Source of the DNA: Arsukibacterium sp. UBA5043 | GTDB taxonomy: Bacteria; Pseudomonadota; Gammaproteobacteria; Enterobacterales; Alteromonadaceae | Assembly: GCA_002415085.1 (NCBI GenBank) | Contig: DIBV01000005.1 | Span: 1-64,000 of the forward strand | Length of the DNA stretch: 64,000 nt | Direction: 5' to 3' | Shown: positions 51,529-60,947 of the stretch, piece after piece | Layout of the letters: each line of letters opens with the position of its first letter | How positions within the stretch are numbered: the first letter of the stretch is position 1 | The notes under the pieces: model-generated | Seen by the model: only the letters and a program-made list of their open reading frames with translations | The model's database searches: none | Told to the model about the DNA's origin: nothing | Program-made: the position numbers and the translations under genes

Positions 51529-52566
51529 CTACAGTGGTTCCAGTTGATACTGGCCGTTCGCGAACGCCTCGGCCAACTCGTGAGAGCGCTGCAATACGGT
51601 TTGCCAGTTAGCGATCCGTTGCTGATCACTGAGCTTAAAATCATTTCTGTCAGGTATTTTACCGTTCGGTAAACTGGCCACCCAACTTGCGCTTGGACAC
51701 AGTAATACCACGTTGTGCAAATGGGCTGCATCGGCCCGGCGCCATTTAAGTGCTTTATCGAACCAGCCCGGGGTAAGATGGGGGTAAAAGTGCGGATATA
51801 ACACCAGGCCATGATTACTAAATGGCAAATCAAAATGATAGTCGGTTATGCCGCCATCGTAATACATACCAGGCCCTGCTCCTGCAATGTCCTTTACGGG
51901 AGATAGTACTAACGGAATAGAGCCACTGGCCATTACGGCCTGACGCAGGTTAGCCTGGCTTAACGGTACATGTTGGGTAGGCAGACCGGTGTAGCGGTGA
52001 AACGGTGCCTGGCTATGTTCAGGATAGAATTGCACCCGCTGATAAAAGTGTCGCAGGTTACGCCGGTTTAACAAGTTAGCACCCGCCGCCAGGGTTAAGC
52101 CAGCGGCTTGCCATAGTTTGCGCTGACTTCGGTTGATACCTTTGGCTTTGGCAACAATCAGGTTAAGTTTCATCACCGGATTTTCCAGCACTTCAGTAAC
52201 TTGTTGCTCAGCGCTGAAAACCTGGTCGATAATGGCCGATGAAATACGGGTTACCTGCTCAATATTAGCACCTGCCGGGTAGCGAATTGTCGAGTATGCA
52301 TTTGCAAAACGTTGTGAGGCGGCAACCGGGTTGGCTTGAGCGTAGCAAGCAAAGCGCCAGGCTCCGGCTGAACTGCCCAGCAAATGCAGTGGCTTAGTGC
52401 GCCCGGCAAAAAAATCGGCCAGCAGGTACTGGTCAAGGCCAAATAAGCAAAACCATTTCGGGCCACCACTTGCGCCCACCATCACACTGATATCGTCGGC
52501 GTGCAGACCATGTTGTTTAATATGTGCCATTGCACCCGGGCCGGCTAATACACGAAGTTTATTCAA
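51529..52566 (-). CDS. Patatin-like phospholipase family protein
   Basis: About 345 residues with the patatin fold. SVMVGASGGPKWFCLFGLDQY and HLLGSSAGAWRFAC give the serine of the GxSxG motif. YYDGGITDYHFDL carries the catalytic aspartate (DGG). Such enzymes hydrolyse acyl esters of lipids; substrate and location are unknown, and no signal peptide is visible. The frame is open to ATG 52653, which would overlap the dgt end by 41 bases. I prefer the TTG at 52566, after GGAG, because homologues begin close to KLRVLAGPGA. This start is uncertain. Confidence 0.78.
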   Translation of the reverse strand: MNKLRVLAGPGAMAHIKQHGLHADDISVMVGASGGPKWFCLFGLDQYLLADFFAGRTKPLHLLGSSAGAWRFACYAQANPVAASQRFANAYSTIRYPAGANIEQVTRISSAIIDQVFSAEQQVTEVLENPVMKLNLIVAKAKGINRSQRKLWQAAGLTLAAGANLLNRRNLRHFYQRVQFYPEHSQAPFHRYTGLPTQHVPLSQANLRQAVMASGSIPLVLSPVKDIAGAGPGMYYDGGITDYHFDLPFSNHGLVLYPHFYPHLTPGWFDKALKWRRADAAHLHNVVLLCPSASWVASLPNGKIPDRNDFKLSDQQRIANWQTVLQRSHELAEAFANGQYQLEPL

Positions 52567-52612
52567 AACGACAGGGTCTCCAGTAAGCTTCTCACACCGA
52601 TAGTAAAACGGG

Positions 52613-53860
52613 TTACAACGGACCAAACAGGGTCTTGTGCATACGTTCAGCATAATCGTCAGTCATGCCTGAAATATAATCACAAATTACCCGCATTCCC
52701 TGGTCATTTTCGCTGGCGCTGTGCCAACGCTGCTGGGTGTTGAGCGGGAGCAGGCGGCTGGGATCAGAAGCAAAAGCATCAAACAGCTGTAATAACATAT
52801 TCTGACAGCGAAAGCGGGATTGCTGAATAATTGGCTGCCTGATAACACAGTTAAATACCAGTTTTTTTAAGCTGTGTAACAATGCGGTTTCCGCACCGGG
52901 TAACCGTGCGTTGTAGCGGATAAGCGGCTCGGAGGCATCCGGTAACGACTGATATACCTCTACCGAGGTGATAAGCCGGTTTACCAACGCGCCAATAGCA
53001 TCTTTACGGATATGATGCTCATTGCTGAACAATTTGGCACCCAGCTGTTGCATATCATCGCCGGTATACTGCTGCCACTGACCATAGCTGACGTTACCCA
53101 GCACAATAGCGTCTTCTAGATCATGAACGCCATAAGCTATATCGTCAGCTAACTCCATAATCGACGCATCCAGCGACTTATAGCGGGATTTAATAAAAGG
53201 TGATTGTGCTAAGGTTTCTACCCGCTGAAAGGCGTCGCGATCGTTGCTGCTTAGTGGCTGCAATATCCAGTCAAGAATATCAGCGTCGACCTGGAAAATG
53301 GCTTTGGCGGGTTTCCACTGATTTAAGTTAAGCGGATTTGCGCTGCTGGTGGCGGCTAACGTGGGTTGCAATACCGGGTATTTTAATAACCCCAGTAAAG
53401 TACGCCGTGCTAAGTCCATGCCATGGTGCTGAGTATAAGGCTCTAGTTTGGCAACAATCCGCAAGGTCTGGCCATTGCCCTCAAAGCCACCGTCAGAGAG
53501 CATTTTATAGTTCAGTGCGGTTTCACCGCCATGGCCAAACGGCGGGTGGCCGATATCATGGGCCAGGCATAAGGCTTCCATCAGGCTCGGATCCGGCAGT
53601 GCGGCTTTAATGTGTCCGGTCGCCTTTTTTTCCAGCTGACTCACTAAGCCCGTACCAATCTGGGCTGCTTCTAATGAGTGAGTAAGCCTTGTCCGATAAA
53701 AATCATTCTGACCAATGCCCAGGATCTGGGTTTTTGATTGCAGGCGCCGAAACGCAGCAGAGTGCAAAATGCGCGCCCGGTCGCGTTGCCAGGGGGAGCG
53801 TTGATCATTAGGCCTGTCATGGCTGCTCTCTGAGTGTCGCTCTGACCAAATTGCTAACAT
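52613..53860 (-). CDS. dgt: dGTP triphosphohydrolase (dGTPase)
   Basis: 415-residue HD-domain enzyme that hydrolyses dGTP to deoxyguanosine and triphosphate. Motifs: SPWQRDRARILHSAAFRRLQSKTQ (quoted in part), RTRLTHSLEAAQIG with the first metal histidine, and LCLAHDIGHPPFGHGGETALN with the HD pair. The second metal aspartate is in ELADDIAYGVHDLEDAI. The length is that of the 400-450-residue subgroup rather than E. coli Dgt, so broader dNTPase activity is possible. It begins at ATG 53860 and is divergent from yebG, leaving 135 bases for both promoters. Confidence 0.9.
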   Translation of the reverse strand: MLAIWSERHSESSHDRPNDQRSPWQRDRARILHSAAFRRLQSKTQILGIGQNDFYRTRLTHSLEAAQIGTGLVSQLEKKATGHIKAALPDPSLMEALCLAHDIGHPPFGHGGETALNYKMLSDGGFEGNGQTLRIVAKLEPYTQHHGMDLARRTLLGLLKYPVLQPTLAATSSANPLNLNQWKPAKAIFQVDADILDWILQPLSSNDRDAFQRVETLAQSPFIKSRYKSLDASIMELADDIAYGVHDLEDAIVLGNVSYGQWQQYTGDDMQQLGAKLFSNEHHIRKDAIGALVNRLITSVEVYQSLPDASEPLIRYNARLPGAETALLHSLKKLVFNCVIRQPIIQQSRFRCQNMLLQLFDAFASDPSRLLPLNTQQRWHSASENDQGMRVICDYISGMTDDYAERMHKTLFGPL

Positions 53861-53953
53861 AACCTTCCTTAATCATGATAAAACGGCTTAGCAAGGGCAA
53901 CTATACTACGCGACAATCGATTTTAATTCGAGCACTCGACACCGGCTAAATTA

Positions 53954-53973
53954 TACTGTATAAAATAACAGTT
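53954..53973 (+). promoter_or_regulatory. LexA (SOS) box upstream of yebG
   Basis: TACTGTATAAAATAACAGTT matches the gammaproteobacterial LexA consensus TACTGT-N8-ACAGTA at all but the last base. It sits 22 bases before the yebG start, in the typical operator position. It may also lie near the divergent dgt promoter. Confidence 0.85.
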
Positions 53974-53995
53974 AAAATTAATCAGGGGCAGCAAA

Positions 53996-54343
53996 ATGGC
54001 AGTAGTAATTAAATATATTGTAGAGCGCAATGGAGTAGAGAAAATGACATTTACCTCAAAAGCGGAGGCTGATGCCTATGACAAAATGCTGGATACTGCT
54101 GATGAGTTGGCTGGTTTTTTAAATGCCAGTAGCCTGTTTACTGATGAAGCGCAAACCGAAACTCTGGCGTTATATCTGGCCCAGAATAAAGAGGCGTTAC
54201 TGGTTGCATTGGGTGCCAAAAAGCCGGCAAAAGTGGCTGAAAAATCGCCGCTAAAAAAACCTGCTAAAGCGGTCGCTGAAACAAAAGCGCCTGACGAGAC
54301 TGAATTAGCAGCAAACAAGCCTGGGGCAGAGCAAGCTGCCTGA
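53996..54343 (+). CDS. yebG: SOS-induced YebG family protein
   Basis: 115-residue small DNA-damage-inducible protein. The N-terminus MAVVIKYIVERNGVEKMTFTS and the following SKAEADAYDKMLDTADEL match YebG. The C-terminal third is a Lys/Ala/Pro-rich tail (AKKPAKVAEKSPLKKPAKAV), longer than in E. coli and probably disordered. The molecular role of YebG is unknown. The LexA box upstream gives direct evidence of SOS control. The AGGGGCAGCAAA site precedes the ATG. Confidence 0.88.
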   Translation: MAVVIKYIVERNGVEKMTFTSKAEADAYDKMLDTADELAGFLNASSLFTDEAQTETLALYLAQNKEALLVALGAKKPAKVAEKSPLKKPAKAVAETKAPDETELAANKPGAEQAA

Positions 54344-54364
54344 GCCACTTGCAATGGCAATAGT

Positions 54365-54402
54365 AAGCAAAAGCTGCGCTGACTTAGATGTGACAGCGCA
54401 GC
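54365..54402 (-). terminator. Terminator after agcS (minus strand)
   Basis: GCTGCGCTG (54373-54381) pairs perfectly with CAGCGCAGC (54394-54402) around a 12-base loop. On the minus strand the stem is followed by TTTTGCTT, a good T-tract. It lies 17 bases past the agcS stop and may serve yebG in the other direction as well. Confidence 0.65.
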
Positions 54403-54418
54403 CAAAGCCTTTATGGTA

Positions 54419-55810
54419 TTAACGTGCCCGCTTTAGCCAATAGGCTTTTAAATCGGTTTTTACTTCAGGTAGCAGCAAATACAACGCCAGAATATTGGGC
54501 ACCGCCATCAGAAATATCATTGAATCGATAAAATCGAACACCGCCATCACATTTGGCACGGCGCCAATGGACACAATAAAGCAAAACAGCACTTTATAAA
54601 GCTTGGTCAGACGCCTGTCGTGGCCCACCAGATAACGCCAACCGGTTAAGCCATAATAGGACCAGCTGATAACGGTTGAGAAGCCAAATAACAGCAGGGC
54701 CACCATTAATACCCACGGAAACCAGCTGACAACGGAGGCAAAGGCGCCGGAGGTAATTTGCACGCCATCCAGCCCCGGGGTCTGATACGCCCCGGTCAGG
54801 ATGATCACCAGAGCGGTAATAGTGCAGATCACGACGGTATCAATAAAAGGCTCGAGTAAACCAACAAACCCCTGGCTAATTGGGTCTTTGGTTTTTGCCG
54901 CGGCATGGGCGATAGGCGAGGAGCCGATGCCCGCTTCGTTAGAGTAAGCGGCACGCCGAAATCCCTGAATCAGCACCCCAATAAAGCCACCATAACCGGC
55001 TTCCGGTGTAAACGCACCCTGGACAATCAGCCACAGCGCAGCAGGGATCGCGCTAAAATGAGTAAACATAACCAGCAGCGACGCCGCCAGATAAAGTCCG
55101 CACATTAACGGCACCAGTTTACTGGTAACCCTGGCGATACTTTTCAGGCCCCCAATAATAACGGCGCCCACCAGTACCGCATAAATAACACCGAACAGCC
55201 AGGCATTGTCAAAACCGGTCACGGTTTTCACCTGAACAAACCCCTGGTTAACATGGACAAAACCAGCAGATCCGAAAATAACAAACACCGAGAATGCCAT
55301 GGCCAGTACGGTGCCGGTAAGCGGCAGATTAAATTTATCTAATGCCGCTTTAATGTAATACATCGGGCCGCCGGACACGCTGCCATCAGTGTTAATCTGC
55401 CGGTATTTTACGGCCAGAGTGCATTCAACAAATTTAGTGGACATGCCAAGCAGGCCCGCCACAATCATCCAGAAGGTGGCACCTGGGCCGCCCAGACTAA
55501 TCGCAATAGCGACACCGGCGATGTTACCGGTACCCACGGTGCCCGATAATGCGGTACTTAAAGCCTGAAAGGGTGAAATTTCACCACTGCCGCCGCTACT
55601 TTTGTTGTTTTTTAGCAAACCAATAGCATGGCTAAAGCCGCGGACATTAATAAAGCCGAGATAACAGGTGAATACCAGCGCACCGCTAATCAGCCAGATC
55701 AATACCATGGGTATGGCAACGCCATTAATATCAAATGCATAAAACACGATGGCGGCGAGTTTGGCGGTGAAACTCTCAAATACCTGTTGGAACGAAATGT
55801 CAGTTATCAT
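54419..55810 (-). CDS. Alanine/glycine:cation symporter (AGCS family)
   Basis: 463-residue sodium-coupled amino-acid importer with about ten membrane spans. Diagnostic AGCS segments are GEISPFQALSTALSGTVGTGN, IAGVAIAISLGGPGATFWMI, VECTLAVKYRQ and GFRRAAYSNEAGIGSSPIAHA. The last (RRAAYSNEAGxGSSPIAHA) forms the substrate and sodium site. Its ATG overlaps the stop of alaA by 4 bases (ATGA), so alanine aminotransferase and an alanine-type carrier are made from one transcript. A good terminator follows. Confidence 0.92.
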   Translation of the reverse strand: MITDISFQQVFESFTAKLAAIVFYAFDINGVAIPMVLIWLISGALVFTCYLGFINVRGFSHAIGLLKNNKSSGGSGEISPFQALSTALSGTVGTGNIAGVAIAISLGGPGATFWMIVAGLLGMSTKFVECTLAVKYRQINTDGSVSGGPMYYIKAALDKFNLPLTGTVLAMAFSVFVIFGSAGFVHVNQGFVQVKTVTGFDNAWLFGVIYAVLVGAVIIGGLKSIARVTSKLVPLMCGLYLAASLLVMFTHFSAIPAALWLIVQGAFTPEAGYGGFIGVLIQGFRRAAYSNEAGIGSSPIAHAAAKTKDPISQGFVGLLEPFIDTVVICTITALVIILTGAYQTPGLDGVQITSGAFASVVSWFPWVLMVALLLFGFSTVISWSYYGLTGWRYLVGHDRRLTKLYKVLFCFIVSIGAVPNVMAVFDFIDSMIFLMAVPNILALYLLLPEVKTDLKAYWLKRAR

Positions 55811-57021
55811 TGGTTATAGCCTGGTAAAAATTGGGCAAGTTTGCCAAGGGCAGCCGAAAGTTGTTCCTTATGCGGCAAAAAAACGATCCTGAAATGGTCG
55901 GGCTCTGGCCAGTTAAACGCCCGGCCATGAACCAACAATACTTTGTGCTGACGCAGAAAATCCAGCACGAACAATTCATCGTCTTTGATCCGGATTTTTT
56001 TGCGATCAATTTTTGGAAATAAATACATGGCGCCTTTAGGTCGCATACAACTTAAGCCATCAATCTCACTGACCAGTTTGTGCGCCAGGTCCATCTGTTC
56101 ATATAAGCGGCCACCGGGTACCACTAATTCATTAATACTCTGGTAGCCGCCTAATGCGGTTTGAACGGCGTGCTGGCAGGGTACGTTGGCACAAAGCCGC
56201 ATTGAGGCCAGCACGTTTAAGCCTTCAATGTAATGCTTCGCCAGATGTTTGGCGCCAGAGATAAAGAGCCAGCCCACCCGAAAACCAGCAATCCGGTAAT
56301 TCTTCGACAGGCCACCGAAGGTAAGCATTATCAGATCATCGGCCAGCGCCGCGGTGCTGATATGCTCGGTGCCGTCATAGAGCACTTTGTCGTAAATCTC
56401 ATCGCTTAGCACAACTAACCGGTGTTCGCGGGCTATTTTCAACAGCTCCAGTAAAAAAGCCTGATCATACACCGCACCGGTAGGGTTGTTTGGGTTAATC
56501 AGCACGATGGCTTTCGTTTTATTACTTATTTTATGTTTAATATCGGCAAGGTCCGGATACCAGTCCTGTTGCTCGTCACAACGATAATGCACCGCTTTAC
56601 CCCCTGCCAGATTAACGGCCGCCGTCCATAACGGATAATCAGGCGAGGGGATAAGTACCTCATCGTTATTATTCAGCAAAGCCTGCAACGACATTAAGAT
56701 AAGTTCTGATACACCATTGCCGATATACACGTCATCGGCATCGGCACCTCTGATACCGCGCTGCTGATAATACTGCGCAACAGCAACTCTTGCCGGATAA
56801 ATACCTTGAGAATCAGAGTAGCCCTGCGCTGTTGGCAGATTATGAATAACATGTTTAAGTATTTCATCCGGCGCCTCAAAGCCAAATGGTGCCGGATTAC
56901 CGATATTCAGTTTCAGAATAAGATGGCCTTCTTCCTCCATTTTTCTGGCTTCCTGTGCCACAGGACCGCGAATGTCATAACAGACTCCATCAAGCTTGGT
57001 CGAACGTTCAATTGGTTTCAT
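55807..57021 (-). CDS. alaA: Glutamate-pyruvate aminotransferase AlaA
   Basis: 404-residue PLP-dependent class-I aminotransferase making alanine from pyruvate and glutamate. It begins MKPIERSTKLDGVCYDIRGP and continues with LKLNIGNPAPFGFEAPDEI, which is close to E. coli AlaA. LINPNNPTGAVYD, VLSDEIYDKVLYDG and TFGGLSKNYRIAGFRVGW (PLP lysine) complete the active site. I use ATG 57021 because known AlaA proteins start here; the frame is open to 57057, and neither start has a clear ribosome binding site. It overlaps agcS by 4 bases. Confidence 0.93.
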   Translation of the reverse strand: MKPIERSTKLDGVCYDIRGPVAQEARKMEEEGHLILKLNIGNPAPFGFEAPDEILKHVIHNLPTAQGYSDSQGIYPARVAVAQYYQQRGIRGADADDVYIGNGVSELILMSLQALLNNNDEVLIPSPDYPLWTAAVNLAGGKAVHYRCDEQQDWYPDLADIKHKISNKTKAIVLINPNNPTGAVYDQAFLLELLKIAREHRLVVLSDEIYDKVLYDGTEHISTAALADDLIMLTFGGLSKNYRIAGFRVGWLFISGAKHLAKHYIEGLNVLASMRLCANVPCQHAVQTALGGYQSINELVVPGGRLYEQMDLAHKLVSEIDGLSCMRPKGAMYLFPKIDRKKIRIKDDELFVLDFLRQHKVLLVHGRAFNWPEPDHFRIVFLPHKEQLSAALGKLAQFLPGYNQ

Positions 57022-57278
57022 AGCCAGAACCGGTTTGCCCCCTAAAATAATATCCATCCAGATAGCTAAAACAATAAAGTGTAGTTGTCACATAAAGGGG
57101 AATAATTTGCAATGCGCTGACCATAAATGTTGGCGAATTATCACTAAAAAAATGCTGAATTTTTTTTTAGTTCACTCCAGCGCCAGCAAAGGCTAAAATG
57201 AACATTGATTTTTCAAAGCAGTAACCGGTTAAGTTGAACTGAACTTGCTCTATAACTGTTGAATATAGTGGTGATTTT

Positions 57279-58139
57279 TTGATTAAAAAAAGTGCAATTA
57301 TCGTTGGATGGCTGGCAGTATGTTCTGCCGCGTTAAGTCCATTCGTGGGGCTACAGCCCATCCCCCAGCAAGATTCACTGGACGAATGGCAACGCCCCGA
57401 CAGAATTGCAGCGCTAGGCCAGGCGGATAAGAAAAAAGTCCTGGAACGGTTGGCATATACTGAACCGGCGATTAAATTTAAACCGTTGCCTGATTTTAAT
57501 GCAATCAGCGATACCACAGCGAAAAAACGCGCGTTTTTTGATTATCTGCGTCCTCATGTACAACGAGAAAATAACCGCTTGCGATATTTGCGCCAGCAAT
57601 TGCTGGAGTTGGCAGAGAAGAAAAGAAAAAACCAACGACTGAATATCAACGAATACGCTTTTTTATACAGTTTGTATGACGAGTTCCGGATGGATGTAGC
57701 GGAATCTGATCCGCAAATGCTTGCAGAATTATTAAAGCGGGTTGATATTTTACCCCCCAGCTTAGTGTTGATGCAGGCTGCGAACGAATCGGCTTGGGGT
57801 ACCAGCCGATTCGCTGTAGAAGGCTTTAATTTTTTTGGACAGTGGTGTTTTCGTGAAGGCTGTGGACTGGTGCCACTAAGTCGTGGTGAAGATCAAAGTC
57901 ATGAGGTTGCAAAATTTGATTCGCCGGCACAGAGTATCCGTAGTTATTTTTATAATCTGAACACCTTTCATACCTACGAGCCACTCAGAGATATCCGGGC
58001 AAAATTACGGGCAGAGCGAAAACCGGTCAGAGGCGAGGCGTTAGCGGCCGGTTTAGGCCGCTATTCAGAGCGGGGTGAAGAGTATATTGCAGAAATTAGC
58101 AGTATGATCCGTTTTAACCGGCGCTTTCTGGAAGATTAG
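57279..58139 (+). CDS. Bax-type glucosaminidase domain protein
   Basis: 286-residue exported protein related to E. coli Bax, a putative peptidoglycan N-acetylglucosaminidase. A membrane/signal segment (IKKSAIIVGWLAVCSAALSP) is followed by a helical region (RPDRIAALGQADKKKVLERL). The catalytic domain has PPSLVLMQAANESAWGTSRF (catalytic glutamate in NES), VEGFNFFGQWCF and YFYNLNTFHTYEPLRDIR. Two cysteines (QWCFREGCG) are typical. The TTG start at 57279 is the only reasonable start before the signal segment. It converges on ttcA with 18 bases between the stops. Confidence 0.82.
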   Translation: MIKKSAIIVGWLAVCSAALSPFVGLQPIPQQDSLDEWQRPDRIAALGQADKKKVLERLAYTEPAIKFKPLPDFNAISDTTAKKRAFFDYLRPHVQRENNRLRYLRQQLLELAEKKRKNQRLNINEYAFLYSLYDEFRMDVAESDPQMLAELLKRVDILPPSLVLMQAANESAWGTSRFAVEGFNFFGQWCFREGCGLVPLSRGEDQSHEVAKFDSPAQSIRSYFYNLNTFHTYEPLRDIRAKLRAERKPVRGEALAAGLGRYSERGEEYIAEISSMIRFNRRFLED

Positions 58140-58157
58140 TTACGCATGTTAACTGGG

Positions 58158-59099
58158 CTAGCTTAACTGCACTATTTTCAGCCCGGTCTGGCCAGTACTG
58201 CTCGCCAGATTATCGCTGTCGTCATCGGCAACCAGGCCAACGGGAACGGCGGGGACCCGAATTGGATCGAAAGCGGTATCTCCCTCTACGCTGCCATTAA
58301 GCTCTTTGTTTATAGCGACAAAATCGAACAACGTCTTGTCAGCCAGATGAGACGGAACGATGTTTTGCATCGCTTGAAACATGGTTTCAATCCGCCCTGG
58401 GAAGCGCTTATCCCAGTCCTGTAGCATCTCTTTAATGACTTGACGCTGTAAGCCATCTTGCGAGCCACATAAATTACAGGGAATAATGGGGAACTGACGG
58501 GCTTGGGCATATTTTTCAATATCTTTTTCTTTGCAATACGCCAATGGCCTGATCACAATATGTTCGCCGTTATCGCTGATAAGTTTAGGTGGCATTGATT
58601 TCATTTTGCCACCATAAAACATGTTTAAAAACAGGGTTTCAAGCATGTCGTCGCGATGATGGCCAAGGGCAATTTTGGTTGCGCCAAGCTCCTTGGCGGT
58701 TCTATACAATATACCCCGACGCAAGCGGGAGCAAAGAGAACAGGTGGTTTTACCTTCGGGAATTTTTTCTTTCACTATGGCATAGGTATCTTCTGTAACG
58801 ATGTGATAATCGACACCAATACCCTGTAAGTAGTTTGGCAGCACCTCAGCCGGAAAGCCCGGTTGCTTTTGATCAAGATTAACGGCGACAATACTGAAGC
58901 TGATAGGGGCAGACTGCTGCAGATTGAGCAAAATATCCAGCATAGTATACGAGTCTTTGCCACCGGACAGGCAGACCATAATTTTGTCGCCGTCGCTTAT
59001 CATGCCAAAGTCGCTGATGGCCTGGCCCACACCCCGGCGCAGCCGTTTATGCAGTTTATTTAAGTTGTATTGAGCTTTTGCTTGCGCGGCATGAGACAT
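58158..59099 (-). CDS. ttcA: tRNA 2-thiocytidine biosynthesis protein TtcA
   Basis: 313-residue PP-loop ATPase that thiolates cytidine 32 in some tRNAs, using a [4Fe-4S] cluster. The PP-loop is [16 protein letters not shown]. The cluster cysteines lie in [15 protein letters not shown] and [16 protein letters not shown], with [19 protein letters not shown] between, all as in TtcA. The length matches the family. It lies downstream of uspE but behind a strong terminator, so it probably has its own promoter in the 70-base gap. Confidence 0.95.
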   Translation of the reverse strand: MSHAAQAKAQYNLNKLHKRLRRGVGQAISDFGMISDGDKIMVCLSGGKDSYTMLDILLNLQQSAPISFSIVAVNLDQKQPGFPAEVLPNYLQGIGVDYHIVTEDTYAIVKEKIPEGKTTCSLCSRLRRGILYRTAKELGATKIALGHHRDDMLETLFLNMFYGGKMKSMPPKLISDNGEHIVIRPLAYCKEKDIEKYAQARQFPIIPCNLCGSQDGLQRQVIKEMLQDWDKRFPGRIETMFQAMQNIVPSHLADKTLFDFVAINKELNGSVEGDTAFDPIRVPAVPVGLVADDDSDNLASSTGQTGLKIVQLS

Positions 59100-59116
59100 A
59101 ACGACAGTAACCCTAC

Positions 59117-59154
59117 AGAAAAATGGCGCACATTATAACCAAGTGTGCGCCATT
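59117..59154 (-). terminator. Rho-independent terminator after uspE (minus strand)
   Basis: AATGGCGCACA (59122-59132) and TGTGCGCCATT (59144-59154) form a perfect 11-bp stem with an 11-base loop. On the minus strand the stem runs into TTTTTCTG. It lies 15 bases after the uspE stop and just upstream of ttcA. Confidence 0.8.
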
Positions 59155-59169
59155 ACCATAGGGCGGATT

Positions 59170-60102
59170 TTAGTGTTTTGCTAAAGGACTGACAAAGTTA
59201 GCCGGTTTTAACGCTAAAACATCGCAATCAAGCTGATCTATCAGGTGCTCCGCGGTGTTTCCAATGATGGCGGCAGAAAAGCCGGTGCGACCGATGGTGC
59301 CGATTACCACCATTTCTGCATCCAGTTTTGCGGCCAGCGCCGGGATAATATCTTCTGGCATACCTTCGAGTACATGCGTGTCCTCTTCTGCCATATCAAA
59401 CTGGCTGGCAAGCTCGGCCACCGCTTTTTCATGATGCCGGCGCATAGCACTGTTATATTGCTGCGGGTTGAATTCGGGAATTTCGATGGCGATATTAACC
59501 GGGGTGCCGGGAAAGGCATTAACCATATGGACTCTGCCTTGTAATACTTTGGCCATCGCTTTGGCATCACTAATCACTCGTTGGTTGAGTGATTGATGAT
59601 GATCCTGCTCACTGCCGGCATTAACGGCGGCAATAATATTGCCGTTATCCGGCCATTCATGTTCTTTTACCAGCAAAACCGCACAGGGACATTTCCGTAA
59701 GATATGCCAGTCAGTAGGGGTGAAAATCATTGATTTCAGTACGTCGTGATTATGGGTACCCTTAATCACCAAATCGAAACCGTGCTCCAGCACTTCATGC
59801 ACTATTGCTTCAAATGGCCGGTTATGCCAGACCACTTTTAAATCAATATCAATGCCGGTATCTCTGGCGTCGTTAATCAGTTCGCCAACCCATAATTCAC
59901 GGTCATGAATCACAGCCTGGCGCATTGACTCCCGTTCATCACCGGACAACATCGTGGTCATTTCATAGGAAAAATCATATACCGACAAAAAGGCAGTAAG
60001 TTTGCAAGATTGTTTCCGCGCTAATTCCAGCCCGCGCTTCAAGGCCTTCTGCTGACTATCGGATGGATCTAGAACGATCAAAATATTGTTGAAAATACTC
60101 AT
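59170..60102 (-). CDS. uspE: Universal stress protein UspE (tandem Usp domains)
   Basis: 310-residue cytosolic protein with two Usp domains. The first starts ILIVLDPSDSQQKALKRGLEL (quoted in part) and includes HDVLKSMIFTPTDWHILRKCP. The second ends MVVIGTIGRTGFSAAIIGNTAEHLIDQLDCDVLALKP, whose ATP-type loop GTIGRTGFSAAIIGNTAE is intact. Single-gene tandem UspE proteins are linked to stress survival and motility or aggregation. It lies directly downstream of fnr, and a probable FNR site precedes it. A strong terminator follows. Confidence 0.92.
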   Translation of the reverse strand: MSIFNNILIVLDPSDSQQKALKRGLELARKQSCKLTAFLSVYDFSYEMTTMLSGDERESMRQAVIHDRELWVGELINDARDTGIDIDLKVVWHNRPFEAIVHEVLEHGFDLVIKGTHNHDVLKSMIFTPTDWHILRKCPCAVLLVKEHEWPDNGNIIAAVNAGSEQDHHQSLNQRVISDAKAMAKVLQGRVHMVNAFPGTPVNIAIEIPEFNPQQYNSAMRRHHEKAVAELASQFDMAEEDTHVLEGMPEDIIPALAAKLDAEMVVIGTIGRTGFSAAIIGNTAEHLIDQLDCDVLALKPANFVSPLAKH

Positions 60103-60183
60103 AGCTCACTCCCTGCTTTTTTTATTTAGCTAGCTGATTATAAACAGTGTAGTCAATAAAAAAGCAGCCGGGGTAGCTTAGGA

Positions 60184-60197
60184 TTGTGCTAAATCAA
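60184..60197 (-). promoter_or_regulatory. Probable FNR-binding site upstream of uspE
   Basis: TTGTGCTAAATCAA resembles the FNR consensus TTGAT-N4-ATCAA, with one perfect and one degenerate half. It lies in the 100-base gap between the fnr stop and the uspE start, about 82 bases before uspE. Direct neighbourhood to fnr makes anaerobic control of uspE plausible. Confidence 0.55.
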
Positions 60198-60202
60198 AAA
60201 AA

Positions 60203-60907
60203 CTAACAATTGCCTGCCAATTGTTGCATTGCCAGCGGATTTTTTATAGTAATCAGCTTACCTTCAACGTTAATGAGTTCCTCTTTATGCAGTTTACTGA
60301 GTAAACGACTGATGGTTTCTACCGTTAATCCCAGATAATTACCGATATCACTGCGGGTCATCGATAAGCGGAAGGCTTTCTCCGACAAACCCCGACTGCC
60401 AAAACGCTGTGCCAGGTGATTTAAAAAGGTTGCCAGTTTTTGTTCTGCAGTTTTTCGATTCAATAACAGCATCATTTGTTGATCTGCCTGAATATCCTGG
60501 CTCATTAAGCGCATTAATTGCTGGCGTAGTTTTGGCAGTTGATCCAAAAGCAGCTCCAGATTGGGATAGGGGATTTCACAAACCATGCCGGTTTCCAGTG
60601 CTTCAGCATAGCTGCTATGCAGCTCACTATTAATGGCATCAAAACCAATGACATCACCAGGCAGGTGAAAACCGGTAATTTGCTGCTCGCCCTGCTCGGT
60701 TAAGGTAAATGTTTTAAATGACCCGGAACGGATAGCAAACAAGGCTTTCAGAGGTGTGTTGCTTTCAAACAGCATATCGCCTTTATGCAACGGCCTTTTT
60801 CGCTGAATAATGTCATCTAAACGGCTAAGTTCTTGTTCGCTCAGAGAAAAGGGTAAACATAACTGACTAAAACCACAATCCTGACAGTTAATAGCGGAAC
60901 GTTGCAT
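60203..60907 (-). CDS. fnr: Fumarate/nitrate reduction regulator FNR (EtrA/Anr type)
   Basis: 234-residue oxygen-sensing CRP-family activator. The [4Fe-4S] cysteines are C8, C11, C17 ([15 protein letters not shown]) and C110 (TGMVCEIPY), with the spacing of E. coli FNR. The cyclic-nucleotide-like beta-roll (about 40-120) and the dimer helix precede the HTH with [20 protein letters not shown], whose E-xx-SR recognition helix reads TTGAT half-sites. It closes a block of cbb3-oxidase assembly genes, 40 bases after the SafE-like gene, so oxygen sensing and oxidase maturation are co-transcribed. Confidence 0.95.
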   Translation of the reverse strand: MQRSAINCQDCGFSQLCLPFSLSEQELSRLDDIIQRKRPLHKGDMLFESNTPLKALFAIRSGSFKTFTLTEQGEQQITGFHLPGDVIGFDAINSELHSSYAEALETGMVCEIPYPNLELLLDQLPKLRQQLMRLMSQDIQADQQMMLLLNRKTAEQKLATFLNHLAQRFGSRGLSEKAFRLSMTRSDIGNYLGLTVETISRLLSKLHKEELINVEGKLITIKNPLAMQQLAGNC

Positions 60908-60947
60908 AATCTGAATTCCTGACGGTACCTGAATTTACCACTACAGC

